Program-made: the position numbers and the translations under genes | Assembly: GCF_000719135.1 (NCBI RefSeq) | Contig: NZ_JOEK01000009.1 | Location: forward strand, 496,001 to 560,000 | Length of the DNA stretch: 64,000 nt | Source: Streptomyces avicenniae | Lineage (GTDB): Bacteria > Actinomycetota > Actinomycetes > Streptomycetales > Streptomycetaceae | Reading direction: 5' to 3' | Shown: piece after piece, positions 15,939 to 26,999 of the stretch | Numbering within the stretch: position 1 is the stretch's first letter | Layout of the letters: the number at the start of each line of letters is the position of its first letter | Notes under the pieces: model-generated | Seen by the model: only the letters and a program-made list of their open reading frames with translations | Databases searched by the model: none | Told to the model about the DNA's origin: nothing

Positions 15939-17654
15939 TCAGTGGCCGTCGTGGGCGCGGACCGTGCCGTCGCCGATGTCGCGGTTGCCGTCGCGGCGGG
16001 CCTGGTCGCGGGCGGCGACGCCGGGGTGGTGGAGGTCGAAGGCGGGCGCCTCGGAGCGAATGCGGGGCAGGGCCGTGAAGTTGTGCCGGGGCGGCGGGCA
16101 GGAGGTGGCCCACTCCAGGGAGCGGCCCCAGCCCCACGGGTCGTCCTCGGTGACGCGGGGCGCGTACCGGGTGGTGTGCCAGACGTTGTAGAGGAACGGC
16201 AGGGTGCTGAGGCCGAGGAGGAAGGCGCCGATGGTGGAGATCGTGTTGAGCGTGGTGAAGCCGTCGGCGGCCAGGTAGTCGGCGTAGCGGCGTGGCATGC
16301 CCTCGGCGCCGAGCCAGTGGTGGACGAGGAAGGTGCCGTGGAAGCCGAAGAACAGCGTCCAGAAGTGGATCTTGCCCAGCCGTTCGTCCAGCATCTTCCC
16401 GGTGAACTTGGGCCACCAGAAGTGGAAGCCCGCGAACATCGCGAAGACGACCGTGCCGAAGACGACGTAGTGGAAGTGGCCGACGACGAAGTACGAGTCG
16501 GTGACGTGGAAGTCGAGCGGCGGTGAGGCGAGGAGCACGCCGGTCAGGCCGCCGAAGAGGAACGTCACGAGGAAGCCGATCGACCACAGCATCGGCGTCT
16601 CGAAGGACAGCGACCCCTTCATCATGGTGCCGATCCAGTTGAAGAACTTGACGCCGGTCGGGACGGCGATGAGGAACGACAGCATGGAGAAGAACGGCAG
16701 CAGCACGGCGCCGGTGGCGAACATGTGGTGGGCCCACACGGTCATCGAGAGGCCGGTGATGGCGATGGTGGCGCCGACGAGGCCGATGTACCCGAAGACG
16801 GGCTTGCGGCTGAACACCGGCAGGATCTCCGTCACGATGCCGAAGAACGGCAGCGCGATGATGTAGACCTCGGGGTGGCCGAAGAACCAGAACAGGTGCT
16901 GCCACAGCAGCGCGCCGCCGTTCGCCGCGTCGTAGATGTGGGCGCCGAGGACGCGGTCGGCGGCGAGGGCGAAGAGCGCGGCGGCCAGCACGGGGAAGGC
17001 CATCAGGACCAGGACGCTGGTGAGCAGCACGTTCCAGGTGAAGATCGGCATGCGGAACATCGTCATGCCGGGGGCGCGCATGCAGATGATCGTGGCGACG
17101 AAGTTGACCGCGCCGAAGATCGTGCCGAAGCCGGAGAGGGCGAGGCCCATGACCCACATGTCCGCGCCGGTGCCGGGGGTGTGGACGGCGTTGCTGAGCG
17201 GCGAGTAGGCGAACCAGCCGAAGCTGGCGGCGCCCGACGGCGTCAGCAGGGAGCCGACGACCAGCAGGCCGCCGAGCGCGAACAGCCAGTAGCTCAGCAT
17301 GTTCAGCCGGGGGAACGCGACGTCGGGCGAGCCGATCTGGAGCGGCATGACGGCGTTCGCGAAGCCCGCGAACAGCGGGGTGGCGAACAGCAGCATCATG
17401 ATCGTGCCGTGCAGGGTGAACGCCTGGTTGTACTGCTCCTTGGTGAGCAACTGGAGCCCTGGGCGGGCGAGTTCGGCGCGCATCGCCATCGCGAGGAGTC
17501 CCGCGAAGAGGAAGAACGCGAAGGAGGTGACGAAGTAGAGCCCGGCGATCTTCTTGTGGTCGGTGGTCGTCAGCCAGTTGACGGCGATCCGCCCGCCGCC
17601 CCCGGTCCTGGGTTCCTCGGGAACCCGCGCCTGGGGTGGTGTCAGCGTCGTCAT
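15939..17654 (-). CDS. ctaD: Cytochrome c oxidase (aa3-type) subunit I, orphan copy
   Basis: 571 residues, normal for actinobacterial CtaD, with 12 membrane segments. Heme and copper ligands are visible: [23 protein letters not shown] (the CuB His with the cross-linked Tyr), WAHHMFATG, and [15 protein letters not shown] (hemes a3 and a). It would form the catalytic core reducing O2 to water in the cytoplasmic membrane. No ctaC, ctaE, ctaF or qcr genes are nearby, so this is a second, unlinked copy that must borrow other subunits. The C-terminus ends in a charged tail ([14 protein letters not shown]). The ATG is preceded by GAAAGGACCC. Neighbours (DUF2267, SigB-family sigma) suggest stress-related expression. 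Confidence 0.95.
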   Translation of the reverse strand: MTTLTPPQARVPEEPRTGGGGRIAVNWLTTTDHKKIAGLYFVTSFAFFLFAGLLAMAMRAELARPGLQLLTKEQYNQAFTLHGTIMMLLFATPLFAGFANAVMPLQIGSPDVAFPRLNMLSYWLFALGGLLVVGSLLTPSGAASFGWFAYSPLSNAVHTPGTGADMWVMGLALSGFGTIFGAVNFVATIICMRAPGMTMFRMPIFTWNVLLTSVLVLMAFPVLAAALFALAADRVLGAHIYDAANGGALLWQHLFWFFGHPEVYIIALPFFGIVTEILPVFSRKPVFGYIGLVGATIAITGLSMTVWAHHMFATGAVLLPFFSMLSFLIAVPTGVKFFNWIGTMMKGSLSFETPMLWSIGFLVTFLFGGLTGVLLASPPLDFHVTDSYFVVGHFHYVVFGTVVFAMFAGFHFWWPKFTGKMLDERLGKIHFWTLFFGFHGTFLVHHWLGAEGMPRRYADYLAADGFTTLNTISTIGAFLLGLSTLPFLYNVWHTTRYAPRVTEDDPWGWGRSLEWATSCPPPRHNFTALPRIRSEAPAFDLHHPGVAARDQARRDGNRDIGDGTVRAHDGH

Positions 17655-17746
17655 GTGCCGGGTCCTTTCGCGTGGTCCGCGGCAGTTCTACCGTCGCGGG
17701 GGGCGCGGGCCCGGGTATGACTCGTTCGTGGGCGTGGTGGCCCGGG

Positions 17747-18130
17747 TCAGGCCAGCTCGGAGTACCCGAACAACTCGGCGTAGCCGGACGGGAGCTGGCT
17801 CAGCAGCTTGTTCATCTCGCCGCCGCTGACGCGCTCGGATATCGCGGAGAAGACGTTACGGGTGTCGGTCTCGGCCGTGTCCCTGTCCTCGCCGGTGTGC
17901 AGCGCGACCTGGGTGAGGAACTCCTCGACGCCCCAGGGGCGGCCGATGTCGGAGGCGTCCTCCAGGATGCCCGCGACGGGCTGGGGCAACTGGTCGGCGA
18001 GGTGCTGGGAGGCGCGCTGCGGGAGCCGTTCGCCCAGGGTCCGCACGACGGCGTCCACGGCGGTCGCGGCCTCCTCGTCCGGGTAGTCGCCGCTCGCTCG
18101 GACGCGGCTCAGGAACTCTCCGTACGTCAT
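17747..18130 (-). CDS. DUF2267 family protein
   Basis: 127 residues from an ATG at 18130, with GGAGAGG about 10 nt upstream. YGEFLSRVRASGDYPDEEAA followed by VVRTLGERLPQRASQHLADQ and a C-terminal half repeating the same fold (EFLTQVALHTG, VFSAISERVSGGEMNKLLSQ) are typical of DUF2267, all-helical proteins of unknown function linked to stress regulons in actinomycetes. It is divergent from a SigB-family sigma gene across a 208-bp region holding a symmetric GTTT-N14-GGGAAA element. Co-regulation with the sigma gene is likely. Confidence 0.87.
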   Translation of the reverse strand: MTYGEFLSRVRASGDYPDEEAATAVDAVVRTLGERLPQRASQHLADQLPQPVAGILEDASDIGRPWGVEEFLTQVALHTGEDRDTAETDTRNVFSAISERVSGGEMNKLLSQLPSGYAELFGYSELA

Positions 18131-18190
18131 GGTCCGGCTGCCTCTCCTCGGAAGGGCCCCTCGCCGGGGCGCGGAACGGTACCGGTGGCG

Positions 18191-18217
18191 GGTTTCCCTC
18201 CCCGGCACCGGGAAACC
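18191..18217. promoter_or_regulatory. GGTTTCCC-N11-GGGAAACC palindrome, possible bidirectional SigB-type promoter or operator
   Basis: GGTTTCCC (18191-18198) and GGGAAACC (18210-18217) form perfect 8-bp arms. Because of the symmetry, each strand reads GTTT-N14-GGGAAA, close to the SigB/SigF form GTTT-N14..16-GGGTAT. It is the most symmetric element between the divergent DUF2267 and sigma genes. It could be a two-way promoter or a dimeric regulator site; sequence alone cannot separate these. Confidence 0.45.
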
Positions 18218-18338
18218 TCTGTCCGCATATGCCCGAGATGTGGCAATGGCGAAGTGCGGGCAGACTGAGGAGGAACGTCCCACCGGCTCCCGTGGCGAGC
18301 ACAGAGCGGCACGCACGCCCCCTCACCTGGGAGAGCAG

Positions 18339-19421
18339 ATGAACACTCCCGCACATCCCCCTCATCCCGGGTCCGTCACCGAGTCCCCCGGTGACGGGCC
18401 GTCCAATCCCGTGCGAACGGGGGACGACGCGAACGGCGGCGGCGCGGCGCCCGGCCCGCCGGGCCCGCCGGGCCCGCCCGGCGCGTCCGGCGCGTCCGGC
18501 GCGCCGCCCCGCAGGCGCGGCCGTCATCCGCACGACGACGCCCCCGACACGCGGCAGCAGTTCGAACGCATCGCCGAGCTGCCGCCCTGCCCGGAGCGCG
18601 ACCGGCTGCTGCGCGAGGTGGTGTGCGCCTGGATTCCCATGGCGGACCGCCTGGCGCGCACCTTCCGCGACCGGGGCGAGTCCCTGGAGGACCTGGAGCA
18701 GGTCGCGGCGCTCGGCCTCGTCAAGGCGGTGCAGCGCTACGACCCCGCCAGGGGCCGCCCGTTCGAGAGCTACGCGGTGCCCACCATCGTCGGCGAGGTG
18801 AAACGTCACTTCCGCGACCACATGTGGGGCCTGCACGTCCCGCGCCGCACCCAGGAACTGCGCAACAGGGTCAGGGCCGCCGCGCGCCAGCTCACGTACC
18901 GGCTGGACGACCGCGGCCCGAGCGTCGAGCAGATCGCGGAGCACACCGGCCTGACCGAGGACGAGGTGCGCACCGGTCTCGAAGCGCTGGAGAGCTACAG
19001 CACGCTCTCCCTGAACGCCGACCTCCCCGGCTCGGACGGCGACTACTCGCTCCTGGACACCCTGGGCGAGCCCGAGCCGGGGTTCGACATGGTGGTGGAC
19101 CGCGAGTCCGTGCGCTCGCCGCTGCGGGAACTGCCCGAGCGCGAGCGGGAGATCCTCTACCTGCGCTTCTTCCACGGCATGACGCAGAGCCGCATCGCCC
19201 GGCAGCTCGGCATCTCGCAGATGCACGTCTCGCGGCTGCTCAGCCGGGCGTGCGCGAGCGTGCGGGAGCAGGTGGAGGGCGACGCCGCCGCCGCGCCCGC
19301 CCCGGCCCGCGCGGCGGGCAAGGCCGCGCGCAAGGCGGGGCAGGCCGCGGTGCGGACCGCGCGGACGGCCGTGCAGGAGGTCGCTCCCGCGACGGACCCG
19401 GCGGACCGCGCCGCCGCCTGA
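18339..19421 (+). CDS. SigB/SigF-family RNA polymerase sigma factor
   Basis: 360 residues from the ATG with GGGAGAG upstream. Residues 1-70 are disordered, with a collagen-like PGPPGPPGASGASGAPP. Region 2 is at about 95-165 (AWIPMADRLARTFRDRG, LEDLEQVAALGLVKAVQRYD, RPFESYAVPTIVGEVKRHF). Region 3 contains VPRRTQELRNRVRAAA and IAEHTGLTEDEVRTGL. Region 4 HTH is at about 265-305 (LPEREREILYLRFFHGMTQS, IARQLGISQMHVSRLLSRA). This is the group 3 stress/sporulation type (B/F/G/H/L paralogues of Streptomyces). There is no adjacent anti-sigma or anti-anti-sigma gene, so control of its activity must be encoded elsewhere. The Ala/Lys-rich tail after 305 is unusual. It may recognise the GNNT...GGGTAC boxes in this window; that link is inferred. 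Confidence 0.9.
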   Translation: MNTPAHPPHPGSVTESPGDGPSNPVRTGDDANGGGAAPGPPGPPGPPGASGASGAPPRRRGRHPHDDAPDTRQQFERIAELPPCPERDRLLREVVCAWIPMADRLARTFRDRGESLEDLEQVAALGLVKAVQRYDPARGRPFESYAVPTIVGEVKRHFRDHMWGLHVPRRTQELRNRVRAAARQLTYRLDDRGPSVEQIAEHTGLTEDEVRTGLEALESYSTLSLNADLPGSDGDYSLLDTLGEPEPGFDMVVDRESVRSPLRELPEREREILYLRFFHGMTQSRIARQLGISQMHVSRLLSRACASVREQVEGDAAAAPAPARAAGKAARKAGQAAVRTARTAVQEVAPATDPADRAAA

Positions 19422-19442
19422 CGACGGCGGACGGGCGGCGCC

Positions 19443-22219
<2,777 letters not shown>

Positions 22220-22234
<15 letters not shown>

Positions 22235-23122
22235 GAGCGCGGCGACCTGTTCCGTCACCCGCCCGGGCACGGCGCGGCGGCGGCGCAGCGCCTCGGGGAG
22301 GCGGCGCAGCAGCCCGGCAAGGGCGCGGGCCGCCGCGCGGTTGTGCGTCGCCTGGGCGGCCAGGCCAGCCGTGCGGCGGGCGGCGTCGGGCAGGGGCAGG
22401 CGCATCCAGCGGATCAGCAGGTCGTTGCGCCGGTGCAGGGCCCAGCGGCGGGGGGCGAGGGCGCGGCGGGGCGAGGGGGCGTGGCGCGCGGTGACGTCGG
22501 CCGCGTAGGCGGCGCGCCAGCCGCGGGCGGCGAGGTCGAGGGCGAGCAGCGTCTCCTCGCCGCCGAAGAACACCAGGTCGTCGAAGCCTCCGGCGGCGGT
22601 GAACGCGTCGCGGCGGACGACGGCGGCGCAGGCGGGGAAGCCGAGGACGGCGGGGCCCGGCAGGTCGTCGGGGTCGCCGAGGGGGGCGGTGGCCATCTTC
22701 TCTGAGACGTGGTCGGTCGGCGCGTCGCCGGGGTCGCCGTCGCCGAGGCGGACGCGGCCGACGAGGAGGCCGAGCGCCGGGTAGCGGGCGAAGTGGGCGG
22801 CGGCGCGGGTGAGGGCGCCGGGCTCCCACCACGAGTCGTCGTCGCTGAAGGCGACGTAGGGGGTGTCGGTGAGGCGTACCCCGGCGTTGCGGGCGGGGGC
22901 GCCGTGGTTGCGGGCGAGCGCGACCAGCCGTACGGCGGGGAAGCGGGCGGCGACGGCGGCGGGCGTGCCGTCGCGCGACCCGTTGTCCACGACGACGACC
23001 GGCGGGCGTTCCGGCAGGGCCGTGAGCCGTTCCAGCGTGCGCAGCAGCTCGTCGCGGCGGTCGCGCGTCGCGATGACGACGCTCACCTCGGACGTCTCGC
23101 CGCCGCCGTCCCGGGGGTTCAC
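22220..23122 (-). CDS. Family 2 glycosyltransferase (GT-A)
   Basis: 300 residues. SVVIATRDRRDELLRTLERL at about 14-33 opens the GT-A fold; VVVVDNGSRDGTPAAV binds the nucleotide; AFSDDDSWWEPGAL carries the DxD-type acidic motif; FFGGEETLLALDLAARGW is the acceptor-side ED motif. It starts with a GTG overlapping the stop of the SDR gene (GTGA), so it is translationally coupled. It is a close paralogue of the GT2 genes at 41930-42862 and 42849-43721 (shared SDDDSWW and GGEETLLA phrases). Role in an unspecified glycan. Confidence 0.85.
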
Positions 23123-23826
23123 AGCGGGCCGCCGCCGGTCGCGGCCCGCACCTCGGCCGCCATGGGGCCCGCCTCCCGCGAGGCGAGGAGGACGTACGCG
23201 GTCGCCGTCTCGTCGGGATGCACGGGCACAGGCTCGACCGCGTTCACGCGGATGCCGTCGCCCGCCAGCTGGGCGGCGAGGCCCTGGGTGAACGTGACGA
23301 CGGCGCCCTTCGCCATCGCGTAGTCCAGCAGGTGCGGGCCCGGCCAGGACGCCTGGGGTGACGTCGTGTTGATGACGCAGCCGCCCTTGCGCAGGTGGGG
23401 GACGAGCGCCGTGGTCAGCCAGGACATGCCGGACAGGTGCGCCCGCAGCACGTGGTCGAACCGCTCGGCGGGGCAGCCGGGGGCCTCCTCCGGCCACGCC
23501 GCCGGGTGGACGGCGTTGTTGACGAGGACGTCGAGTTCACCGAACGCGGCCACGGCCCGGTCGGCGAGCCGCGCGCACTGCCGCTCGTCGCGCAGGTCGG
23601 CGGCGAAGGCGACGGCGCGGCGCCCGCCCTCGGCGGCGAGGCGGCAGGTCTCCTCGGCCTCCTTCTCCTCCTCCGGCAGGTGGCTGATCAGCACGTCGGC
23701 GCCCTCGCGGGCGTAGGCGAGCGCGACGGCGCGGCCGATGCCGGACCCGCCGCCGGTGACGACGGCCCGCAGACCGCGCAGCCGCCCGCCGCCCTCGTAC
23801 GTGTGCTCGCCGTGCTCCGTGCCCAT
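23119..23826 (-). CDS. Short-chain dehydrogenase/reductase with shortened C-terminal part
   Basis: 235 residues. TGGGSGIGRAVALAYAREGA (24-43) is the cofactor motif, NNAVHP the NAG-equivalent, the catalytic Ser is in INTTSPQ and YAMAK supplies Tyr/Lys. It resembles the YhdF/YgaH-type SDRs, but after IRVNAVEP the sequence runs straight to VPVHPDETATAYVLLASREA, omitting the roughly 30-40 residues that normally form the substrate loop (GPVWTPL...). The N-terminus is also shorter. It may be a degenerate enzyme or have a very open active site. In a minus-strand run epimerase, TPP enzyme, SDR, GT2. Confidence 0.8.
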   Translation of the reverse strand: MGTEHGEHTYEGGGRLRGLRAVVTGGGSGIGRAVALAYAREGADVLISHLPEEEKEAEETCRLAAEGGRRAVAFAADLRDERQCARLADRAVAAFGELDVLVNNAVHPAAWPEEAPGCPAERFDHVLRAHLSGMSWLTTALVPHLRKGGCVINTTSPQASWPGPHLLDYAMAKGAVVTFTQGLAAQLAGDGIRVNAVEPVPVHPDETATAYVLLASREAGPMAAEVRAATGGGPL

Positions 23827-23871
23827 GGGGCACCTCCGTTCGCGTTCCGTCGTTCCGTTCTCCGTGCGGGC

Positions 23872-25683
23872 TCACCTGTCGTGCCGTGGTTGCGGGTCGC
23901 CCCCGGCCAGGAACTCCTGGAGCTTCGCCTTCACGCCCCGCGTGAGCACGGCGCCACGGTCGGGGTCGCCCTTCAGCAGCGCCTTGACGGTGGACTCCGT
24001 CCGGTCCCGGCTCGCCGAGGTCGGGAGGGGCGGCACCGAGCCGTCGGTCACGAACTCGACGACGGCCGGGCCGTCCGCGTCCAGCGCGGCGCGCCACGCC
24101 TCCTCGACGTCCTCGGGCCGCTCGACGCGCTCGGCGTGCAGGCCGAGGGTGCGCGCGAAGGCGGCCATGGACACGTCGGGCAGTTCCTGCGAGGGCCGGA
24201 ACCTGGGGGCGCCCGCCGTCGCGCGCAGGCTCCAGGTGACCTCGTTCAGGTCGCGGTTGTTCCACACGCCGACGACGAACCGGGGGTCGGCCCAGCGGTC
24301 GCGGTACCTGGCGGCGGTGATCAGCTCGTTCATGCCGTTCATCTGCATGGCGCCGTCCCCGACGAGCGCGACGACGGGCCGCTGCGGATGGGCGAACTTG
24401 GCGCCGATGGCGTAGGGCAGGGCGCAGCCCATCGTCGCGAGCGTGCCGGAGAGCGAGCCGCGCATGGTGCCGCGCATGGTGATGTGCCGGGCGTACCAGG
24501 TGGTGACGGAGCCGGAGTCCACGGTGACGAGGGCATCGTCGGGCAGCAGCGGGTCGAGGGTGTGCGCGACGTACTGCGGGTTGACGGGGTCGGCGGCGAC
24601 CAGTTCCGCCTGGCGCGCCAGCACCTCCCACCAGCGCAGCACGGACTTCTCGATCTCCTCGTGCCGCCGCGCCGCGCCGTCCTTCGCGTCGAGCAGCGGG
24701 ATCAGCGCGCGCAGCGTGGCCGCCGCTTCGCCGACGAGGTGGACGTCGCGGGGGTGGCGCATGCCGGGGATGCAGGGGGCCGCGTCGATCCGGACGCCGC
24801 GCGCCTGCCCGCGCTCGGGCGCGAACCGGCCGTGGGGGAGGTCGGAGCCGACGGCGACCAGCGTGTCGCAGCCGTCCATGAGGTCCTGCGAGGGGCGGGT
24901 GCCGAGCGGGCCGACGGTGCCGGTGACGTACGGCAGCGTGTCGGGGAGGACGTCCTTGCCGAGCGGTGTCTTGGCGACGCCTGCGCCGGTGAGGCGGGCG
25001 AACTCCTCGATCTCGGCGCGCGCCCCGGCGGCGCCCCGGCCGACGAGGAGGGCGACCTCGCGCCCCGCGTTGACCACCTCGGCCGCGCGGCGCAGCGCGT
25101 CGGGCTCGGGCGCGGGGGAACGGCTGGGGAGGTCGCGGCCGGGGGGCGCGTGCCCAGGGGGCGTGTGGTCGAGGGCCTGGACGTCGGCGGGGACGACGAC
25201 CACGGCGGGCCCGCGGCGGGACAGCGCGGTGCGCAGCGCCCGGTCGAGGACGTCAGGCAGCTGCTCGGGCACGTGCACCGTCTCCAGGAAGCAGGCGACG
25301 TCCTTGAACAGCGCGTGGAGGTCCACGTCCTGCTGGTGGGGCGGGTGGGAGCCGCCCGCCGCGCCGTGGTCCGTCCGGCCGACGAGCGCGAGGACCGGCA
25401 CGTGGTCGAGCTTCGCGTCGTAGAGGCCGTTCAGGAGGTGGACGGCGCCGGGGCCTGAGGCCGCGACGCAGACGCCGACGCGGCCGGAGAACTTGGCGTG
25501 GCCGACGGCTTGGAGCGCCGCCGTCTCCCCGTGTCTCGCCTGGACGAACGCCGGTCGGTCGTCGGCGCGCCCCCAGGCGGCGAGGAGGCCGTCGATGCCG
25601 TCCCCCGGGTATCCGAAGACGACCTCGACGCCCCATTCACGCAGGCGGGCGAGGATGTGGTCGCCGACCTTCCGGCTGCTCAT
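23872..25683 (-). CDS. Thiamine-pyrophosphate enzyme, pyruvate oxidase/dehydrogenase (PoxB)-like
   Basis: 603 residues, three-domain TPP fold. Residues 1-180 are the PYR domain with the activating glutamate E53 in QARHGETAAL. The central domain is around 195-330 (EVALLVGRGAAGA, CDTLVAVGSDLPHGRFAPE). The C-terminal PP domain has VALVGDGAMQMNGMNELITA and WNNRDLNEVTW. It probably decarboxylates pyruvate to acetate or acetyl groups, feeding electrons to the quinone pool, as related actinobacterial enzymes are annotated. The ATG at 25683 follows AGAAGGTGACC; upstream in-frame sequence is low complexity. Flanked in the same run by an epimerase and an SDR, possibly all under the divergent SigB-like promoter at 26866-26890. 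Confidence 0.87.
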   Translation of the reverse strand: MSSRKVGDHILARLREWGVEVVFGYPGDGIDGLLAAWGRADDRPAFVQARHGETAALQAVGHAKFSGRVGVCVAASGPGAVHLLNGLYDAKLDHVPVLALVGRTDHGAAGGSHPPHQQDVDLHALFKDVACFLETVHVPEQLPDVLDRALRTALSRRGPAVVVVPADVQALDHTPPGHAPPGRDLPSRSPAPEPDALRRAAEVVNAGREVALLVGRGAAGARAEIEEFARLTGAGVAKTPLGKDVLPDTLPYVTGTVGPLGTRPSQDLMDGCDTLVAVGSDLPHGRFAPERGQARGVRIDAAPCIPGMRHPRDVHLVGEAAATLRALIPLLDAKDGAARRHEEIEKSVLRWWEVLARQAELVAADPVNPQYVAHTLDPLLPDDALVTVDSGSVTTWYARHITMRGTMRGSLSGTLATMGCALPYAIGAKFAHPQRPVVALVGDGAMQMNGMNELITAARYRDRWADPRFVVGVWNNRDLNEVTWSLRATAGAPRFRPSQELPDVSMAAFARTLGLHAERVERPEDVEEAWRAALDADGPAVVEFVTDGSVPPLPTSASRDRTESTVKALLKGDPDRGAVLTRGVKAKLQEFLAGGDPQPRHDR

Positions 25684-25747
25684 GGCCTGGTCACCTTCTC
25701 TTCGACGTCGCTGTCGGGCGGTGCGGTGCCGGGGGGTGGGGGCGGGG

Positions 25748-26809
25748 TCAGGGGGCGCGGCCGACGCCGGTGGCCAGCTCCGTCGCGCGCCCGCCGGGGA
25801 CACGGGGTTCGAGCGGCGGCGTGTGGGCGCCCGAGCCGTCCCGCAGGCCGCCGACCAGTTCGAGCAGGGCGTCCTCGGCGCTGACGCGGGGCCGCCAGCC
25901 GAGTACCTCGGCGGCGCGCGTGCGGTCCATGAGCGGCAGCCGCACGAACGCGTCGAACAGCTGCGGCGAGGCGGGCGTCAGCCGGAGGCGCCAGGCCGCC
26001 GCGAGCGCCGCGCGCACCAGCGGGCGGGGCAGGGTGACAGGTCGCGCCTCGAACAGCCGCCCCAGCAGCGCGGCGTCCACGACGGGTTCGGCGGCGAGGT
26101 TGAACGCGCCGCGCACCGGCTCCGTGATGCCCAGCCTGAACGCCTCCGCCACGTCGCTCGTGTGCACCACCTGGAAGCGCAGGCCGCGCATGTCCGGCAT
26201 CAGCGGCAGCAGTTCCGGCCGCACGAGGGGCCCGAACACCAGCGGCCCGGCGAACAGCCGCCGCTGCCCGGCCGCCGCGTGCCGGGAGAAGACGAAACCG
26301 GGCCGCATCCGCACGACGCGCACGGTCGGCTGCCGGTACTCGAAGGCGTCGAGAAGCCGCTCCACGTAGGCCTTCTCCCTGCTGTACGCGGCCTGCGGCC
26401 AGCCGTGCGTGGGCCAGCTCTCGTCCACGGCGCGGTCCTTCGGGCCCGGCGCGTAGGCGGCGACCGACGACGACTGCAGGAGCGCGGGCACGCGCGCGGC
26501 GGCCACGGCGTTCAGCAGCCGCGTCGTGCCGAGGACATTGGCCTGCCAGGTGGTCACCGGGTCGCGGGCGGGCTGGATGAGCCAGGCGAGGTGGACGACG
26601 GCGTCGGCGCCCTCGAAGTAGCCGCGCAGCCGCGCCTCGACGTGCTCGGCGTCCCGCAGGTCCACCGGCGCCCACGTCGTCTTGGCGACCTCACGGTCCG
26701 GGACGCGGCGTGCGAGGCCGAGGACCGACGTGACGGCGGGTTCGTCCGCGAGCGCGCGCACCAGCGCCGTGCCGACGTTGCCGGTCGCTCCGACGATCAC
26801 CACGCGCAT
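25748..26809 (-). CDS. NAD-dependent epimerase/dehydratase (extended SDR)
   Basis: 353 residues. MRVVIVGATGNVGTALVRAL is the Rossmann opening (GxxGxxG), then APVDLRDAEHV, VVHLAWLIQPARD, SSSVAAYAPGP and the catalytic YSREK around 140. C-terminal phrases (GAFNLAAEPVVDAALLG, RTRAAEVLGWRPRVSAEDAL) match extended SDRs acting on nucleotide sugars or related substrates. Substrate unclear. It is the first gene of the minus-strand run and is divergent from the heptose operon, sharing a 190-bp region with back-to-back SigB-like promoters. AAGGGAAG gives a moderate ribosome binding site. Confidence 0.82.
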   Translation of the reverse strand: MRVVIVGATGNVGTALVRALADEPAVTSVLGLARRVPDREVAKTTWAPVDLRDAEHVEARLRGYFEGADAVVHLAWLIQPARDPVTTWQANVLGTTRLLNAVAAARVPALLQSSSVAAYAPGPKDRAVDESWPTHGWPQAAYSREKAYVERLLDAFEYRQPTVRVVRMRPGFVFSRHAAAGQRRLFAGPLVFGPLVRPELLPLMPDMRGLRFQVVHTSDVAEAFRLGITEPVRGAFNLAAEPVVDAALLGRLFEARPVTLPRPLVRAALAAAWRLRLTPASPQLFDAFVRLPLMDRTRAAEVLGWRPRVSAEDALLELVGGLRDGSGAHTPPLEPRVPGGRATELATGVGRAP

Positions 26810-26865
26810 GGGACTTCCCTTCACCGGGGGCGCCGTCCGGCCACGGGCGGCCGTGAACGGTCCAG

Positions 26866-26890
26866 GTACCCGGAGGTGTCGGCACGACAC
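26866..26890 (-). promoter_or_regulatory. SigB-like promoter GTGT-N15-GGGTAC for epimerase run
   Basis: On the minus strand GTGT (26887-26890) precedes GGGTAC (26866-26871) by 15 nt. It overlaps an inverted repeat GGTGTCG-GCA-CGACACC at 26875-26891 that could bind a regulator. The -35 boxes of this promoter and the opposite one are only 3 bp apart. Confidence 0.55.
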
Positions 26891-26893
26891 CCC

Positions 26894-26918
26894 GTTTGCC
26901 CGATTTTCCGGCGGGTAC
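26894..26918 (+). promoter_or_regulatory. SigB-like promoter GTTT-N15-GGGTAC for the heptose operon
   Basis: GTTT (26894-26897) and GGGTAC (26913-26918) with 15 nt between them match the SigB/SigF consensus exactly. It is 82 nt before the start of the first gene of the glycan operon and is the only strong promoter-like sequence I see for it. Confidence 0.6.
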
Positions 26919-26999
26919 TTGGGACGGGTCATACAGCGACGAATCGCTACAAAACGCGCATAGGCCACCGAGGGCCGGACGCACGGGAGAGGCACGCCC

